Under the pieces are notes generated by a model. That model had not been told where the DNA came from. It did not search any database and saw only the letters and a program-made list of their open reading frames with translations. Shown here in pieces: positions 10,801 through 20,021 of a stretch of DNA of 23,743 nucleotides (its first letter is position 1; every line of letters starts with the position of its first letter). The position numbers and the translations under genes were made by a program. The DNA comes from Cochliopodium minus (Eukaryota > Discosea > Himatismenida > Cochliopodiidae), in assembly GCA_024220525.1 (NCBI GenBank), contig JAMYWO010000472.1:1-23743 (forward strand). The letters are read 5' to 3'.

Positions 10801-13800
10801 TTCATTTATTTTTAAAATATTTTTTATCCTCGATTATTATTTTTTTTTTTTCTTATTTTAATTTATCTCTTCCATTTTAAAATTTTAATTAATTTTTTAA
10901 AATATTTTCATATTTAATTAAAATTTTTTTTTGAATGTTTGATAATGTTTTAATTTTAATGTTTAGAAACGTGCTTTAGAGAAATTTCCCGAATGCAATG
11001 TTGATCAAACAGATTTTACTCTGTGCACAATGAGTGGGAAGAAACTGGACGTGGATTTCATGAAGATCGCCTCCGTGGAAGAGCTCAAACCCCTCATCGA
11101 CAAGAAAGAAACGCTCAAAATAAACCTGGTCTACATAAGTAACACACAAAGGAAGCCAAGAGCAATGAGCGTCTCTTACGTGAAAAAAGAGAATTCTTAC
11201 GATAAAGAGATACGAAGCAAAGATTTGGAGACTGGGAAGCAGGAGATGAAGAACTCAGTGACACATTCGCAACCTTTTTTGGCTTTCGAGTTGCTCAGCA
11301 CGAGGAGGAAGAGGGAAAGGCCGAACGTGCTGAAGATCAGCGATGTGGGCAAGTTTAACAGCGAGATCGACAAGCAGGGGGAAGTTTTCAGAGTTAATTA
11401 CGGAATTGAAAACAATAACAATAATTTGGATAATAACAACAACAATAATATGAACAATAACAATAATATGAATAATAACATTAATGGTCTGAGCAGAGAT
11501 TCGAGTAACAGCTATCTCATTTTGAATAGCAGCAACTCCAGTTTGGAAAACAGCAGTAATGGATTGAACAACAGCGGATTTAATTTGAACAACAGCAGCA
11601 GCAGCTTGAATAACAGCAACAATGGATTGAACAACAGCGGATTTAATTTGGGGAACAGTAGTAGCAATCTCGAGAATAACAGCTTACATTTCAGCTTCAA
11701 CTCGAACGACAGCATCAATCTGAGCAGCAGCGGAAGCAGCATTGACAACAGCAACGTCAATTTGGACCTCAACAACATCATGGACAGCAACTTGCTCGTC
11801 ATCGACAACTTTGCCAACTTGGGCAGCAGCATGGACTCCATCACTCTCGAGGGAAGCCAAAACTTCGTCACGCCGACTTCCCAAAGGTTAAACTTCAACG
11901 ACAAAGACAAATACATCGACAGCATCCTCGACAACGCCACTCGAAACGATGACGGAACTTTTAAAGTGGACGGAAAATCCGCTGTTCAAAAACTTCCGTC
12001 GAGATACCGAATCTCCCGCAGCATCTCCTGTCCCTTCATCGAAAAATATGTTCCGCTCACTCAAAACAAACAAAGGACTTCCATTCAGTTCCTTTCAAAG
12101 TGGATCACCTCCTCCAACGCAACTTCCCAGTTCGCTTCTTTTCAGAACGATCTGATCTCCTTCGTGCAAGTTCTCATCAAGAACCACAGGGAGATCAACT
12201 ACATGGGCCTCAACCACAAGATCCACTCTTTGTTTGGCAAGTCTGACAAGCGCAAGAGGTCTTCTGTTTTGAGCTTTTCCTCTTTCATGTTCACTTTGGA
12301 TCAGTTTAACTTTCTAGATTGGTCTCCTGCTGTTTTTTCACAACGTAAAATATTTTCCATTTTTTTTTTAAAAATTTTTTCAACAATTTTTATTTTTATT
12401 TTAAATATTTTTTGATGAACTTACTCTTTCATTATTATTTTAATGTTTTTTTTTTATTTTTTTTTTCAAATAATTTATTAATTATTTATTTCAATTATTT
12501 AAAATTTATTTTTAGAATAATTAATTATTTTTCTTTATTTTTCTTTATTTTTCTTTATTATTTTTTTGTTGATTATTCTTTCAATAATTTTACTAGATTT
12601 GGCCCATCTTGATCACAAATTATTTATTGAAATTCCAATACACGAATTCATACACATAAACTTTCAAAAGGAGCCAAACAATCTCAAGTTTTCTCAATTT
12701 GCAAAACAATTCACAAGATGGTAGAAAAATAATAATTTTTAAATAATTCGAAAATCATTAATTGAATTTTTATTATTTGATTTTGTATTTTGTATTTTAT
12801 ATTTTGTTTTTATTTATTTATTCATTTTTCGCTTTTTATTTTGTATTTTGTATATTTTATTTTTTATTTTTTATTGTTTATTGTTTATTTTTTATTTTTT
12901 TATTTTCAATTTTATTTTCAATTTTATTTTTTATTTTTTATTTTGTTTATTTTGTATTTTGTATTATGTATTTTTTATTTTTTATTGTTATTTATTTTTT
13001 TAATTTATATTTGTTTTTATTTTTTATTATTTTATTATTTTATTTCAAATTTTTTATTTTTTATTTGTAATTTTTTTATTTTAATTTATATTTGTTTTTA
13101 TTTTTTGATTTATTTTTTAATTTTATTTCAAATTTTTATTTCTCATTTTTATCATTTCTTTAGGAGCAACTTGGCATGCAGCGAAATTTTGAGGCACGAA
13201 GACATCAACACAAGAAAAAAGATGTTAGAATACTTCATTACAGTCGCCTCGCTAAGCATAGAAAAACACCGCAACTACAACGCTTCTTCTGCCATTTTCA
13301 GCGGTCTTTCTCACCCTTCCATCTCTCGTTTAAAGAAAACTTGGTCTTTATTGGATCCTTCCATTACCAAAAAATTTAACAGTTTGCAGTCTTTGTGGTC
13401 AGTGACTGAGAATTATAGAAATTATAGGTAAATTATTTTATTGTTTTTTAATTTTTATTTAATTTTTTTATTCCACATTATTTTATTATTTATTTTTAAA
13501 ATAAATTTTTGATATTTATTATCAATTTTTTATTTTTAATTTTTTATTCAAGCATTGAAATTTTTTAATTATTTTGTTATATATTCATTTTATTCAAATA
13601 TTATTTCATTTTTTAAAATTTTTTGTCGAACATTTTTGAATTTTTATTCAATGTTTTTAATTTTTAATTTCAAATTATTCTTTATTATTTTTTTTTTATA
13701 TTCCATTTTCTTGTTATTATTTTTACTTTATTTAAAATTTTTTCAACCAGACAAATTTACGCCAAACACCCAAACAACACAATTCCCTTCCTCGGCATGA

Positions 13801-14066
13801 CCACAAAAGACCTCTTCGCTCTGGACACCAACCTAGAAACCTTCATCACAAAGGAGCCCAAGATCGTCAACTGGAAGAAGATGGAGCAGATCTACTCGAT
13901 AGTCAGTCGCATCAAATCTTTTCAGACTAACTCTTTCGTTTCTTTTAGTGAGGAGTGTGGAAAGGATCTGAACTTGGTTCAGGCTTTGACTAAGACTTTG
14001 TTGTTTTCTGAGAAGGAGATGATGAGGATCTCAAAGGTTTTGGAGCCTGTTGTTAATATTAAATAA
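7849..14066 (+). CDS. Multidomain Ras exchange factor: FYVE-half / ankyrin / RhoGAP-like / split REM with Ubl / RasGEF
   Basis: Predicted to load GTP on a Ras-family GTPase. Exons: 7849-8141, 8443-8684, 9005-9537, 9731-10031, 10161-10274, 10422-10720, 10967-12344, 12597-12720, 13164-13427, 13751-14066. All nine junctions keep frame (1287 aa). Domains by residue: FYVE C-terminal half about 15-50 (ACGFAFCKNC, then CANCY); ankyrin about 90-165 (SLIHYAC, IKFLLKSGA); RhoGAP-like about 167-340, starting CFGKFREL, with Ser208 where the arginine finger is expected; REM first half about 373-425; ubiquitin-like/RBD-like about 570-655; Asn/Ser-rich about 742-871; REM second half about 961-1005; CDC25 domain about 1035-1270 with FTRWSNLACSEIL and IPFLGM. 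Exons 1-3 join the ankyrin and RhoGAP folds in exact phase, which supports one gene. The 5' end is uncertain: the ATG at 7849 or an upstream exon. It converges on the ankyrin gene with 69 bp between stops. Confidence 0.8.
11400..11790 (+). repeat. Asn/Ser-rich low-complexity coding tract with internal DNA repeat
   Basis: Within exon 7 of the RasGEF gene, AAC/AAT and AGC/AGT codons encode runs of Asn followed by Asn/Ser/Leu-rich sequence. A 27-bp unit beginning GGATTGAACAACAGCGG occurs at 11561 and again at about 11624, encoding GLNNSGFNL twice. This suggests local slippage duplication. It is likely a disordered linker inside the interrupted REM domain. Confidence 0.85.
13000..13138. repeat. 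Tandem ~57-bp T-rich duplication in a RasGEF intron
   Basis: A unit beginning TAATTTATATTTGTTTTTAT and ending TTTCAAATTTTT appears at about 13000-13058 and again at about 13081-13138. It lies in the 443-bp intron between 12720 and 13164, the longest intron of the gene, which is otherwise TTTTATTTTG-like simple sequence. Confidence 0.6.
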
Positions 14067-14135
14067 AAAAAAATGAAAAAAAAAAAGAAAAATAAAAATT
14101 ATTTTTATAAAAAAAAAAAAGTTTTAAATTATTTT

Positions 14136-15984
14136 TTATTTTTTTGGTTTGAAACAATGTTCAATGATAAAGAAAACTAGAAATTTTGGAATTTTAATTC
14201 CATATTTTTGTTTTGAAACCACCTTCAAAGAAGTTACGAATTGGAAAATAAAGTTTTTGATTTTAGAAGGAAAGAAATTGTGATTATTAACATTCCATAG
14301 TGTTCCACTTTCATAATCTCTAAAAATTTTCTCTGTAATCTCTGAATACAATGATTTATTGTTGCTTTCTACTTCAATTCTTTCTTTTAATGAATCCAAA
14401 GGAGAATAAAATTTTCCAAAATCATTTTCAAATTGAAAATAAAAATTAGCCCTATTTAACAAACAAATTATCAAAAATTCTTTCAAATTTTGGGTAATTT
14501 CTTCCATTTCGACTGTTTCAATGAAATGAAAAAGAGAAGAATAATTTTCATGAATTTCATTCAAATCAAAGTTATTGTTTTTCTCAAGAAAGTATTTAAA
14601 AAAATCAAAGGAGGATCTATTTGATTCACAAAATACTTTGAAGAGAGAAATTCCGTCAGAATCAATCCAATTCAAGTCAAAGTTTTTGTTTTCAACTAAG
14701 TATCGAAGAATATCAACATTATTGTTGTATTTGAAAAAGATTTGAGAATGAACCGATCCTAAAAATCCACCTCCAACATTGAAATCAAAACGATCATATT
14801 GATCCAACAAAAACTTGACAACTTCAAAATTAGGGTTGACTAAACAATCCAAAAAAGAGTTTTTTTTTAAATTTTCATTTTCAAAAGGAGTGTTTTGAAG
14901 AAGAAATTCCACCACTTGAACTTCGTCAGAATGAAGAATCAAATTTCCAAAAGGTGTTTGACCAAAATTGTTTAAATAGTTTGTATTTGCCTTTTGCTCG
15001 ACTAAATACTTTATTATTTCAAAATTGTTTTTCTTTTCACAAGCAATGTGAAGAACTGATTCTCCGCATTTATCCTTTGAGTTCACATCACTTTTCAAAT
15101 CTTCGATGAAAAATTTTACCAAGTTCAAATTTGAAGTGTGTTCCAAGGAGTGAAATAAAGGAGAGTTATTTTTCAAATCGAATTTTACTTTTTTTTCATC
15201 GATCAAATATTTAATCACTTTCAAATTTTGATTGTATTGACATGCAAAATGTAAGGCGGTGTATCCACAACCATCTTCCACATTCGCATCAAAATCAAAC
15301 TCTTTCGCAATTTTCATTGGATATTTTCCTTGCTTTCCGAACAACATGTGAAAGGGAGTATGACTGAATTTGTCCTTTGCATTCACATTGCATTTGTATT
15401 CTACCAAAAATCTTATTTTCTCCATTAAGTACTCTTTTTCTTTGTTCAAAAATGCTTTGTGAAGAGGTGTTCTTCCATTCCTATCTTTTCAAACAAATTA
15501 TTTTTTTTAATTTGATGAAAAGTATTTTGAACAAATTTAATCTTCTGAACATCAATTTTTATATCTTTACATAATTACTATAATTGATCAATTAGATCCA
15601 AATTTATCAGATGATATCATTTGTATACAGTTGATAATAATTTTATTACAAATCAACAAATCAAAATATAACGGTTGCACCAATGTATTTGTCTGTTAAT
15701 CAATATTGATCCATTATCGATCATTAATACAACAAATTTTCAATATAAGATACATATCAATCAAGATGATGTTGATCTTTGTATTAATCTGTTATTATGA
15801 ACTATATATATATATATTTTTGGTTTAAGATTATTTATTGTTGAATACCCCTCAATAAGGACAAATCTTTGATCTCCAATGATTCCTTTAAAAACCCCAC
15901 TTCCCCAAAAAGAGAATTTTCATCATCATCTTGCAATTCAATGAGGAATTGTAATTTATCGAATCCCAAATCTAATCCTTCCAT
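14136..15984 (-). CDS. Ankyrin-repeat protein
   Basis: A two-exon model: 15849-15984 (ATG at 15984) and 14136-15484, giving about 494 residues. The junction is phase 1 and produces the codon for Asp in DRNGRTPLHKAF, a textbook ankyrin start. This shows that an apparent start inside the second exon near 15449 is false. Further repeats include YTALHFAC, ESVLHIACEKKN, FEIIKYLVEQKA, QTPFGNLIL and DGISLFKVF, about ten in all, growing degenerate towards the C-terminus. The last 120 residues have no recognisable fold and may be diverged ankyrin helices. I see no membrane segment or catalytic domain, so it is probably a binding scaffold. The first exon is the less certain part: its boundary is a good GTATTC donor in the correct phase, but more upstream exons are possible. 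It converges on the RasGEF gene. Confidence 0.78.
15485..15848 (-). other. Intron of the ankyrin gene
   Basis: A 364-bp A/T-rich intron. It contains an (AT)n stretch near 15805-15820 and an imperfect inverted repeat, ATTAATACAA near 15724 against TTGTATTAAT near 15779. I see no coding content, and the hairpin is too short to call a mobile element. Confidence 0.5.
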
Positions 15985-16193
15985 CAATTCTTGAAGACAA
16001 TTTTTTTATTTCATATTTTTTAAATTTCAAAAAAATGATATGAAAGACAATGTTTTTTTGTACATGTTCAACTTTTCAATCAAGTGAAATTTTATTCTTT
16101 ATTATTATTATTTGTTATTATTATTTATTATTTATTATTTTTATTTTTTTTTCTTAATTTCATTTTCAAAATTTTTTTTTAATAATTTTTTAT
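15985..16193. other. Spacer with TTA/TTATT simple repeat
   Basis: Lies between the kinase stop codon (16194) and the ankyrin start (15984), both on the minus strand. The stretch 16095-16150 is a TTATTA-type microsatellite. The remainder is A/T-rich and should contain the ankyrin gene promoter. Confidence 0.6.
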
Positions 16194-17424
16194 TTATTTG
16201 TCCTCTTCATCCTTAACTTCCTTAACAACATTGAGATTCTTCAAATCCTTGACAGAATAGCAGATCCACTGGGAAGGAGACTTAGAGGTGATGGTGATGG
16301 TGTCCTTGACGGGCTTCTTAGACTCCGAGTTTACGTTGGAGCCTTCCAAGTTGGTGAGTTTGAGCTGCTCATTCGTCAACGGTTGTTCGTACTTTTTGTA
16401 ATGTGTGTCGCTTTTAGGTCCTATTGCCAGTGCACTTTATTTTAAAAAAAAAAAAATTTAAAATTTTAAATTTTAATTATGCAAATGAAAAGATTCTTCG
16501 AAACAAAATTTAAATAAAAATGTTTAAAATAAAAATAAAATAAAATAAAAATCTTGAAAATTTCGTAACCAAATATTAAATAAGTAAATAAATAAAAAAC
16601 ATAATCTTAAAAATCCCCAAATATTAAACAAATATTTATAAATCACATTTATTTATTTCGAAATACAACATTAACTTTGTAACTTTTATTTTTTATTTAT
16701 TTAAATTATATTATATTTTTTATTTAAATTAAATTATATTTTTTATTTTATCTTTTTTTATTATTTTTTTACCTGTCCCATTCTCTTTTGTTAGGGAGAT
16801 AATTTTCAACAACCATGGTGCGGAGAAGTTGGATGAGTTTTGCAGAGGTGGGCCTCACGGTGGGGTTCTTGTCCCACACCATCTCGATCAGCTGTCTGAA
16901 CTCCTTGGGACATTTTTCGCTTATTGTCGGTCTCAAATCCTCTTTGGCAACTATAATTGGAAAAAAAATGTTTGAATATCATTTTTTGTTCTTTATTTTA
17001 TTTTTATTTTTATTTTTTATTTTTTTTAAGTTAATTTATAATATTTTTGTGATTTTTATTTTATTTTTATTTTATTCTTATTTTTTATTTATTTTTTATA
17101 TACTACATTTTGTGATTTTCCATTATTTTTATTTTTGTAAACAATTCATTTATTATTAATTTATTTTTATTTATTTTAATTCTTAATCTACGTTTAGTTA
17201 TTTTTTAAGAGTTTACTTTATTTATTTTTTATTTATTTTTATTTTTTTTTATTCATTTTTTTTTTTACCTTTGATGAGAATTTGAAAGGGCATTGGCAAG
17301 TTGTGCTCTTTGAAAGGGGTCATGTACTCTCCCAATATTCCTCTCGTGACCAACTCCCACATGATGATGCCTATCGAATACACGTCGCTCTTTGCTGAAT
17401 ACTTCACCTTTGATTGGTATGTTT
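16194..17424 (-). CDS. Protein kinase, C-terminal part only (TKL-like)
   Basis: Three minus-strand exons, 17269-17424, 16773-16950 and 16194-16434, join in phase (191 codons plus a partial first codon). They encode the end of a eukaryotic protein kinase domain. The first exon begins with the Glu of the APE motif (ETYQSK), then AKSDVYSIGIIMWELVT (subdomain IX, with the conserved Asp). The second has LRPTISEKCPKEF and VWDKNPTVRPT (subdomain XI with the invariant Arg), a pattern typical of tyrosine-kinase-like (TKL) kinases. The third is a 79-residue tail of charged and Thr-rich sequence ending in EEDK. The N-lobe and the HRD and DFG motifs should lie upstream (right), but after 17424 there is only intron sequence and then the (A6T)n tract at 17541, beyond which a different gene starts. 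The gene is therefore truncated by misjoin or rearrangement. Confidence 0.8.
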
Positions 17425-17540
17425 CTAGTATATTAAAAATAAAAATAAAAAAAAATGACATTAATAAAAATAAATAAAAAATAAAAAAATAAAAAATTAA
17501 ATAGAATAAAAAAAAAATATTAATGGTAAAAATTAAAAAT

Positions 17541-17618
17541 TAAAAAATAAAAAATAAAAAATAAAAAATAAAAAATAAAAAATAAAAAATAAAAAATAAA
17601 AAATAAAAAATAAAAAAT
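17541..17618. repeat. (A6T)n heptamer tract between kinase and threonine aldolase fragments
   Basis: T residues recur every 7 bases from 17541 to 17618, twelve in all, with the same unit and orientation as at both window ends. To the left is a kinase lacking its 5' exons; to the right is a threonine aldolase lacking its 3' exon. Neither gene continues across the tract. Confidence 0.9.
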
Positions 17619-17667
17619 ATAAATATAAATATAAATAAGAAATAAAAAATAAAAAAATTAAAATTAC

Positions 17668-19144
17668 TTATTCCTATCTTTGTTAATCCTTCATATAATC
17701 TTTTTGCATTCAAATGATCATTTTTCAATCTTTCAAAATGATTGTCCACTGCATAAATACAAGCAGAAGCGAAAAGTCCACACTGGCGCATTCCTCCTCC
17801 AAAACTCTTTCTTATTTGTCTTGCTCTGTCTATGTTTTTCTTTGTAGAAACCAAAATAGATCCAACAGGAGCACCCAAACCTAATAAATATTTAATTTTT
17901 ATATTTTTATCATTTTTTATTTAAATTTAAATTTTTAAATTTTTATTTTACCTTTAGAAAAACAAAGAGATACAGTTTCAAACAAGTCACACCATTCTTT
18001 CAATGGAATCCCTGTTTCAACAGCTACGTTCCATAATCTAGCACCATCCAAATGTAACCTAAAATATTTCATATAAAAGTTGTAGTTAAAGAAAAATATC
18101 AAAAATTTAAACCAAACATTCAAATTTTTTTAAAATAATAAAACATTCAAATTTTATTAAATTAATAAAATAAAATAATTTAAACCAAACAAATTTTTAA
18201 AAAATTAATAAAAAATTAAAATATAAAGTAAAAAATCAAAAAAAAAAATGCCTTATTCCATATTTATCAGCCAAAACTTTAATTTTCTTGACTTCTCCAA
18301 AAGGAACAATTTGTCCTATGATAGTGTTCTCGAGGGAAATGATGGTGGTGACCACTTTGTGATAATCGTTTTCCAAGTTGATTTTCCCTTCGATTTGTTC
18401 CGCTGTAATGTGATTTTTGACTGGGTCTGGCGTTATTGCCGTGTGTCTTGTTTGACTGTGCACTGAAACTCCTCCTAATTCACTTTTAAAGAAAAGAACA
18501 AATGAAAAAAATAAATAAAAAAATAAAAAAAAGAATGGCAAAAAATAAAATAAAAGTGAGGATAAAAATTAAGTTTTAAAATATGGAAAACTTTTTAAAA
18601 TTATTGATGTTAAAAAGAAAAAAAAACTGATTTTAAAATTTTAAAAAATAATTCGATTTAATGTTTAATACAAATGTTCTTTGAAACAATTATTACATAA
18701 ATTTTAATTTCATAATTTGATGAATTGTTACCTTGCATATATATGTGCCCTCTCATCGCATATGATACTCTGATACAAACATTCATTGGTATTATTCAAT
18801 AACAAACATTTTAATCCTCTATATTACAAATCAATTGAATATTCAAAAGAAAATTCTTTTTTTATTATTTTTTATAACGTATATATTTATTTTTGATCTT
18901 ACATTTGATTGGACATTGTACCTGTGGGAACAAATAATGCAGCTTCTTTTCCAGTGAGTTTACATATCTTCTCCTGCAATTGATTCACCAATGTATCTTC
19001 ACCAAATACATCATCCCCTGTCAAATGCGCATTATCCGACATATATTGGATCATCTCTTTGGTTGGTTGGGTCACAGTATCACTTCTAAGATCAATATAT
19101 TTGTTATTTGAAGATCCTTCAATTGCAAAAAAGGTATTTTCCAT
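17668..19144 (-). CDS. L-threonine aldolase, exons 1-5 (C-terminus detached)
   Basis: A PLP enzyme that cleaves L-threonine or L-allo-threonine to glycine and acetaldehyde, probably cytosolic. Exons: 18903-19144, 18732-18818, 18252-18482, 17952-18058, 17668-17880, all in phase (293 residues). Motifs: [11 protein letters not shown] near the N-terminus (family signature), [45 protein letters not shown] (PLP-contact Asp and Arg), and [11 protein letters not shown] with the PLP-binding Lys. The family is usually about 350-370 aa, so about 70 residues are missing. They match the exon at 23417-23637, whose start phase is right. The intron after exon 3 uses a GC donor (18251-18250). Start: the ATG at 19144 gives a short N-terminal extension before the signature. 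No targeting peptide is evident. Confidence 0.88.
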
Positions 19145-19431
19145 TTTTTTTTATTCACAAAAATATCTCATCAAAACAAATGGATAGATGTAAATGATTT
19201 TTTTTTTGGTTTTATTCATTGTGTTTATTTTATCATCTGTTCTTTAAATGATTTTGATGATTTTGTAAATTACATTTTGGAAAATCATCAACTCCTTAAA
19301 TCGTTTGACAGGGCTTTTTGGATGGAATACGTTAATTCGAAAGTTAACAGAGGAAAACAAACCTTCTTCTCATCTATGACCTTTTTCAAATCACATTTTG
19401 ATCAAATCTTTTCCGAAATTCAATTTAAATA
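19145..19431 (+). pseudogene. Orphan coding-like segment, unrecognised
   Basis: The plus-strand frame is open from 19145 to a TAA at about 19431. Its second half looks like real protein, with mixed polar/aromatic composition: LNDFDDFVNYILENHQ, SFDRAFWMEYVNSK, FFKSHFDQIFSEIQFK. No ATG occurs before the internal WM, and the frame runs directly into the start region of the minus-strand threonine aldolase. It may be the last exon or relic of a lost gene, or chance. I do not recognise the family. Confidence 0.35.
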
Positions 19432-19540
19432 AATAATTTTTTAAAAGAATATGACTTGTAAAGAAAAAAAAAAAAAAAAATTAAAAATTAAAAAATTTAT
19501 TAACAAAAAAAATTTATTTACAAAATAAATTTATTTACAA

Positions 19541-19876
19541 TTATTTTTGGACAATCAAATCATCCATTTGGATCTCTTCATTCAACAAAATTTGTTTATC
19601 GCTAAAAACAGGATTCTGATCAACACTATGAGATTTACGGACCCTCTCGATTACAATGTAAACAATGGTGATGACAATGTAAAAACCAATTGCTCCTATT
19701 AAAGGAATAACAGATTCTGCAATGGAAGAACCTAACATTATTAGGGAGATGGTGAATGGACCAATCGTGATTAAAATTAAAACTGTTTTGTAGTTGGATG
19801 CTTTGAAGGGACGTTTCATGTCAGGGTATTTGTATCTCAGGCGAATAACAGCTGAGCACATCAAAATAATACAAAC
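19541..19876 (-). CDS. Orphan last exon of an APC-family transporter
   Basis: A single 111-residue exon ending in TAA at 19541. It starts after a CAG acceptor with VCIILMCSAVIRLRYKYPDM, followed by KRPFKAS, a LGSSIAESVIPLIG helix pair and IVIERVRKS. It is a clear homologue of the last exon of transporter copy 2 (2264-2551) and has the same phase-0 entry. The tail is longer (IQMDDLIVQK end). No exon 8 lies to its right, only an A-rich intron with an (A6T)n tract, the ambiguous base at 20021 and then unrelated sequence. It fits the missing 3' end of transporter copy 1 (82-1936), which would then be about 495 aa. Alternatively it is the stump of a third paralogue. Confidence 0.85.
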   Translation of the reverse strand, partial: VCIILMCSAVIRLRYKYPDMKRPFKASNYKTVLILITIGPFTISLIMLGSSIAESVIPLIGAIGFYIVITIVYIVIERVRKSHSVDQNPVFSDKQILLNEEIQMDDLIVQK

Positions 19877-19945
19877 CTGTTAACGAAATTATAAAAAATT
19901 AAAAAATAAACAATAAAGAATAAACAAAAATTAAAAATTAAATAA

Positions 19946-20021
19946 TAAAAAATAAAAAATAAAAAATAAAAAATAAAAAATAAAAAATAAAAAATAAAAA
20001 ATAAAAAAATAAAAAATAAAN
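19946..20021. repeat. (A6T)n heptamer tract ending at an ambiguous base
   Basis: The same heptamer, with T residues mostly every 7 bases from 19946 to 20017 and one 8-base unit. The single n of the window is at 20021, directly beside it, which is the mark of a gap closure or low-confidence join. The tract lies inside the intron upstream of the orphan transporter exon. Confidence 0.9.

Noticed and set aside
11512-11940. 142-codon minus-strand Leu/Ser-rich frame
   Set aside because: It is the complement of the Asn/Ser-rich AAC/AGC repeat tract of the RasGEF gene, so openness is a by-product of codon bias.
12762-13070. Phe/Ile/Tyr-rich frames that could be read as membrane proteins
   Set aside because: They are translations of TTTTATTTTG-type simple sequence in an intron flanked by RasGEF exons with matching phases.
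15377-15574. Plus-strand frame across the 5' part of the ankyrin exon
   Set aside because: Antisense to clear ankyrin repeats, with no protein-like features of its own.
15724-15790. Inverted repeat ATTAATACAA / TTGTATTAAT as a possible MITE
   Set aside because: The arms are only about 10 bp in very AT-rich DNA, with no target-site duplication; chance is sufficient.
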